A stretch of 64,000 bases of DNA from NCBI GenBank assembly GCA_038098605.1, contig JAZDUA010000526.1, positions 372,001 through 436,000 of the forward strand, given 5' to 3'. Below, piece by piece: positions 59,946-64,000 of this stretch; positions within the stretch are counted from its first letter, which is position 1, and every line of letters begins with the position of its first letter. The notes beneath the pieces were generated by a model that saw nothing but the letters and a program-made list of their open reading frames with translations, was not told the origin of the DNA and made no database searches. The position numbers and the translations under genes are program-made. This DNA is from Gryllus longicercus (lineage: Eukaryota > Arthropoda > Insecta > Orthoptera > Gryllidae).

Positions 59946-60479
59946 CTAAGGGCAAAGTTTAGTTTTCTAAAATGCTCCTCTCTTCAATTATGGGATATCG
60001 CTATTGCCATACTTTCATTTATCATAATGCTTGACTTCATAAAACGGTCGTTTTTAACCTCAATTTTGTCATGCTAGGGAAGGATTGTAGAAACAAAGAA
60101 CATTCATGATACACTCAACCAAAAGCAGAGGAAAAGAAGAGGTAGTGAGACATGATTTGTACAAAGATGAAAGAAGTAAGAGAGAGAAATATGTGATAAA
60201 GATAAAAAGCAATACGAGCAACATTTCAAAGGACCAACCCTAAAAAAAACATATATGACAGGATAGCAGAAAATCATTGAAAAAGTAATATGAGATAATA
60301 ATTTGGTAATTATGAATATATTCAAAACTGATGACAATAATTTATTAAAATTGAAGTGATGTGATCTTCCGTATGTAGGTACTTATTAGGGTATGTATCG
60401 TAATCACCAGAATCACAATTTACCACTGTTACGTTTACACCTAAAGCTTGCAGCGGACCATGCGATGTATGAATTTGCG
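59946..60479. other. AT-rich stretch, nothing recognised
   Basis: AT-rich; purine-rich around 60120-60210. Confidence 0.5.
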
Positions 60480-60605
60480 TACGTTGATGATTGAGCAATG
60501 GAGAAATGAAAGAAGGGGAAACGGGAGAACCCACAAGTTGCACATGAATGGACCGGCAAGTGAACCTCGGTCCGCGCAGTCGAGAGCGAGCGGTCTGGCC
60601 CATAC
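60480..60605 (-). mobile_element. tRNA-derived SINE family B
   Basis: On the minus strand: tgggccagaccgctcgctc (A-box region), gaggttcacttgccggtcc (B-box region, about 60550-60570), cttgtgggttctcccg and tttccccttctttcatttc. Confidence 0.65.
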
Positions 60606-60689
60606 GGTACGGTTTGTCCTGAGATAAAACATTCAAGTAAATAGTAATTTCTTGTAGAATAAAGGGCATTTCATGAGCCCTCTTCTCTT

Positions 60690-61195
60690 CCTCGAGCGCT
60701 GGGCGGCGCTGGGCGGCGCTGGGATTGCGCGTCTGCCCGCGCCCGCCGGAGGCCGGTTCCGCCTCGCCGCGCTGCCTGGGACGCGACATCTCACAGAGGA
60801 GGCGCGCTCTCTGCCCGACGCCTGCCCGCCCCTCGCGTCGCGCATTCCGCCACGCTCCGCCCTGCCTCGCCTCTCGCCACCCCTCCCCACCCCGCCACTC
60901 CCCGCCCCGTAATGACCCGCACTGCACCACACCACCCCACCTCGCTCCGCTCCACTCCCACCCCGCCCTTCGATCCCCTCCCCTACCCGCTCCGAAATGC
61001 CCCGCCCTGCTCCGCCCCGCCCCACTCCACTCCACCCCACCCCACCCCGCTTCGCTCCACCCCACCCCCGCTCCGCCCCACCCCGCTCCGCCCCACCCCG
61101 CTCCGCCCCACCCCGCTCCGCCCTGCCCCGCTATACCCCGCCCCGTCCCACCCCACTCCACCCCACCCCGCTTCGCCCCGCCCTGAACGCTCCAG
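60690..61195 (-). repeat. GC-rich island with 15-bp minisatellite
   Basis: The left part is CpG-dense. From 60890 it becomes C-rich, with ccccgctccgcccca at 61066, 61081, 61096 and 61111 and many partial units. The words are the same as in the 38216-38572 array. Confidence 0.8.
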
Positions 61196-62640
61196 CACAG
61201 CAACGCAGCAGCTCAAAGGCGAATCCGCGTCCTTCCAGGGCAACTACTGCGACGCACACTCACACCACTACGTCCGTTCAGGTTCTTCCTTCTGTGGACA
61301 CTTAAGATTTTCCCGTTTTAATTTTTTTCTACGTAGTTCAATGTTTCTCATCTTGTGTTTTTTTTTGCTTCGAATTGTAATTCTTTGTTTTTAAACGAAC
61401 CAGTAATTCTTACTAAATGTCTAAATCAATATGAAAAACATAAGGGATACATTTTTGATTTTCACCAAATATGGGTGTAATACTGAGTATATTAAATTAG
61501 AATGTAGTGCCAAAGTTCAGCGAAATTAGAAGATCCAACTCCGGATATAGGCAAAGAATAATGGTAGGGAAATCGAGCAGAAAATGAAACAAAAACAGTT
61601 AACGATAAAGCTGGAGTAAACAAAAGATAAAGCTCAAAACAAATCTCCTCTCATGTTGGAACACGGGATGGACGAAGTTTAGAACAACTATTGAAGTTAT
61701 AACATGATACAATGTTGGCAATTTAGAATAAATTGAGTGGTTCAAATAACAAAAGTTATGTTTTGGCTTTTATGCCCTATGAGTTATTATTTTTTTCAGA
61801 TATTACCGTCGATTTATTTTGAACAATTAATGATTGTTATTAATGATTGTATTCATTAATATATACTTTTAATTATTACTTATTTTGTTAATATTCATTC
61901 CGTTGAGATGAATATTCACTAATTACCTCCACAGTAAATATTTTCACAACACAACTTTGCAAAGAAAAGTATGTTTTAAAACGTTCTATCGTAATTACAC
62001 AGTAGGAACTTCACGTTAATCCTTTATCTTCCCTGACTTCGCGTAAACATACTGCTAATGAACTGACTCGTTTCTAGCAACGCCGCTAATTTACGTTTCT
62101 CAACAGCTCATGCCTTCGGAGGAAGTTCTGCTCGACTGCAGAAGAGCTGCACTGGCGGAGGTCGATACGGACGAGGCCTTCTCTCGCGGAAAACTTGCGA
62201 TAGCTGCAATTACTCATTCGCGGAAACTACAAAACCGGGTTTAAGAATAACGATGAAAACTATACCAACAGTGTCGACGATGATTCAGTATGCGATTGGC
62301 TTTAGATGATCCAAGGTAATTGGGGCTGATACCCCTATTACCTCGGTTGCGAACAACATGAATTATCCATAGATCGTTTCAAACATTAATATAAAAGTTA
62401 CAGAACACAATAAAAATGATAGAACATGTTTTCCGTAGCCACTAAGAGACTACTAAAGCTTCGATAGATCACAAGAAGCTTCGAAATAATTCGCTAATTA
62501 TGCATTTGTGGATATAGAATCAGCGATGCCATTGGCCTGTGCACACGCCGGCTCAGTACTAATGTAGAGTCTAATTTATACACTTCTGTTTCGATTTTCA
62601 AAGGATTATTTCAATGGTTTTTCTCCTGTCTTCCTCGGTC
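61196..62640. other. AT-rich stretch with one hairpin
   Basis: No gene. A 12-bp inverted repeat at 62314-62343 is annotated; 62050-62230 has balanced composition but no recognisable frame. Confidence 0.5.
62314..62343. repeat. 12-bp inverted repeat
   Basis: aggtaattgggg (62314-62325) and cccctattacct (62332-62343) pair in 11 of 12 positions, with a 6-base loop. Confidence 0.7.
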
Positions 62641-62679
62641 AATACAGAGTATCAGTAAACTGGGACTCTCATAAAGAGA

Positions 62680-63090
62680 GTCTACTGTAGTTATAGTCAA
62701 TCCATTTTGGCAATTACAAATTTCCAAATAGGTCCCCCGGGACATGAACCCTAAAGCTAGTGATGGAAACTAGTCAGTTTTTCAAAACAAAACTGGAAGA
62801 CGGAGGATGTTTTTTAGGACCAATTCGAATTTTCTCCCCTGATACGAATTTCCTCCGAAGTCCATACTTCTACAGTGATCTTCAGACCTCAATTGGCGAC
62901 CGCTTTGTTGTGCGTGAGTTGACTGCTACTCTCTCCAATTTGTGTGCAAGTGCAGCCCGGTCTCGGACAGTCGCGTGTCTACTGTAGTTTTGGTAATGCC
63001 ACGAACCTATTTGCCAATCACAAATTCCTCACTCATGAACGGGAACATGAATCTGGTGCCGAGTAGTGGAAAGGTAGCGTATTAACCACT
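62680..63090 (-). mobile_element. Two related repeat ends
   Basis: gtctactgtagtt occurs at 62680 and 62977, each followed by attttggcaattacaaatttcc or atttgccaatcacaaattcc and then a tRNA-like segment on minus (gggttcatgtccc; gattcatgttccc with tagtggttaatacgc). The reverse complement starts actacagtagac and runs into ctgtccgagaccgggctgc, which resembles pogo/Tigger-type terminal repeats. The tRNA-like part resembles family B SINEs. Assignment uncertain. Confidence 0.45.
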
Positions 63091-63389
63091 AGTGCAAGAC
63101 AACTATGCAAGATTAGATTTATTAATAATTCTGCAATTAAGTTTGAGAACATGGTGGCAGTATACACTAACTTAACATTTCAGAACTTAACAACCTTTAC
63201 AAAATCTACTAACTTTACAAATTATCGTGAACATTTCACCGTGCAATATTTCATAGCACTCCACTTCACTTCACCACACTTGACTTCTCTGCACTGCGAA
63301 AAACCGAGCTGTAATGTCTTCTTACACACTCGTTTCCCTCAGTTTCACAACGCCACTGCACTGAACATAGTTAATAAAAATAACAACAA
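63091..63389. other. AT-rich spacer
   Basis: No gene recognised. Confidence 0.5.
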
Positions 63390-63407
63390 CAATAATAATA
63401 ATGAAGA

Positions 63408-63495
<88 letters not shown>
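63390..63495 (+). repeat. (AAT)n microsatellite 5' of a SINE
   Basis: About 30 AAT units with one gaagaga interruption near 63403. Confidence 0.95.
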
Positions 63496-63497
<2 letters not shown>

Positions 63498-63510
63498 TAA
63501 TTACAATAAT

Positions 63511-63758
63511 GTCGGCCCCGTGGCGCAGACGATTGCGGTAGCCGTCGTCTGTGCCGAGGAGGCTGCAGGTTCGAGTCCTGCGTAGACATGGTCGTATTTG
63601 TGATTGTCCCTTCACCTATCATCATCATCCTATCATCTTATAAGTCACACTACAAGGCGTAACAACCTTGTGGTAATCCAAGGATACAGCTGAAAAGCTG
63701 ATCCTGGAAGAATTACACACGTTAATCGTGTAGCGTGGTCAGTAATGGCCTATACGCC

Positions 63759-63787
<29 letters not shown>
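63511..63787 (+). mobile_element. tRNA-derived SINE family C, best-preserved copy
   Basis: The head has A-box-like gtggcgcagacgattgcgg and B box GGTTCGAGTCC (63569-63579). The body has catggtcgtatttgtgattg, tatcatcatcat, gtaacaaccttgtgg, acagctgaaaagctgatcc and gcgtggtcagtaatggcc. The tail is about nine AAT units (63759-63785). It matches both minus-strand copies at 3557-4230. Confidence 0.8.
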
Positions 63788-63790
<3 letters not shown>

Positions 63791-64000
63791 ATTTCATAGA
63801 ACACATAGTTAGTTACACTGAATAATATTAAATATATTTATATTCAGGAAACTAATTTATTTTTAAATTTGCTCAGGCTCTGAGGAAAGGGATCGAAGAT
63901 TGTCACAGGCAGATGGAGATTTGTTCGAATGTTCTCCGCGTCTCTCCACTGCTCCTCGCAGCATCGTTCGGTGACCGCTGGTCTACTTTTAGCAGAAGTT
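63788..64000. other. Right edge, nothing recognised
   Basis: AT-rich then mixed; no gene or repeat recognised before the window ends. Confidence 0.45.

Noticed and set aside
63511..63590. Functional tRNA gene
   Set aside because: A and B boxes are present, but acceptor pairing is poor and it continues into a SINE body and AAT tail.
1..64000. Well-known insect microRNAs (let-7, miR-10, miR-100, miR-125, bantam, miR-1, miR-124 and others)
   Set aside because: I looked for the mature sequences I remember and saw none; a covariance or homology search would be more sensitive.

Overview
The window looks like eukaryotic, non-coding DNA from an animal with a large, repeat-rich genome. The set of tRNA-headed SINEs, the many AAT/CTT/GAA microsatellites and the AT-rich background suggest an arthropod, probably an insect. 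I cannot name the species, and that assignment is inference. I recognise no protein-coding gene, exon, rRNA or functional tRNA on either strand. The longest open frames (up to about 370 codons) all lie in GC-rich or simple-repeat DNA, where stop codons are rare for compositional reasons.

Layout. AT-rich DNA is broken every 2-5 kb by about 27 GC-rich, CpG-rich islands of 0.1-1.3 kb. The larger ones are near 400-745, 11700-12130, 14715-15025, 15830-16315, 21740-22110, 24830-25800, 26010-26860, 30530-31110, 35380-35890, 37080-38600, 42010-42430, 44765-45550 and 60690-61190. Many hold short AT-containing words such as TAAT, TTTATGG, GATA and TGACGTCA inside otherwise very GC-rich sequence. That is the pattern expected of cis-regulatory islands (inference). 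Several others are G/C-rich minisatellites built on 5-, 10- or 15-bp units related to GCTCCGCCCC or GCGGCGTGGC.

Dispersed repeats. At least three tRNA-derived SINE families can be matched between copies inside the window. Family A is at 12180-12345 and 19735-20035. Family B is at 13161-13390, 21490-21690, 22238-22400, 46742-46960 and 60480-60605, with fragments elsewhere. Family C is at 3557-3848, 3849-4230 and 63511-63787. Single tRNA-like elements lie at 23950-24160 and 42771-42855. Family C forms a head-to-tail dimer on the minus strand at 3557-4230.

Other structures. A roughly 677-bp tandem duplication fills 13361-14690. Arrays with 13-bp (32391-32738) and 12-bp (36832-37050) units occur. 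A pyrimidine-rich tandem repeat decays with distance at 29339-30050, and an old degenerate tandem repeat lies at 57139-57745. A 40-bp fold-back with a hammerhead-like core is at 45575-45711, and a perfect 13-bp inverted repeat is at 8994-9027.

No set of co-operating genes is visible, and I find no new coding system. The strongest leads are the SINE families, the related G/C minisatellites and the regulatory-looking islands.
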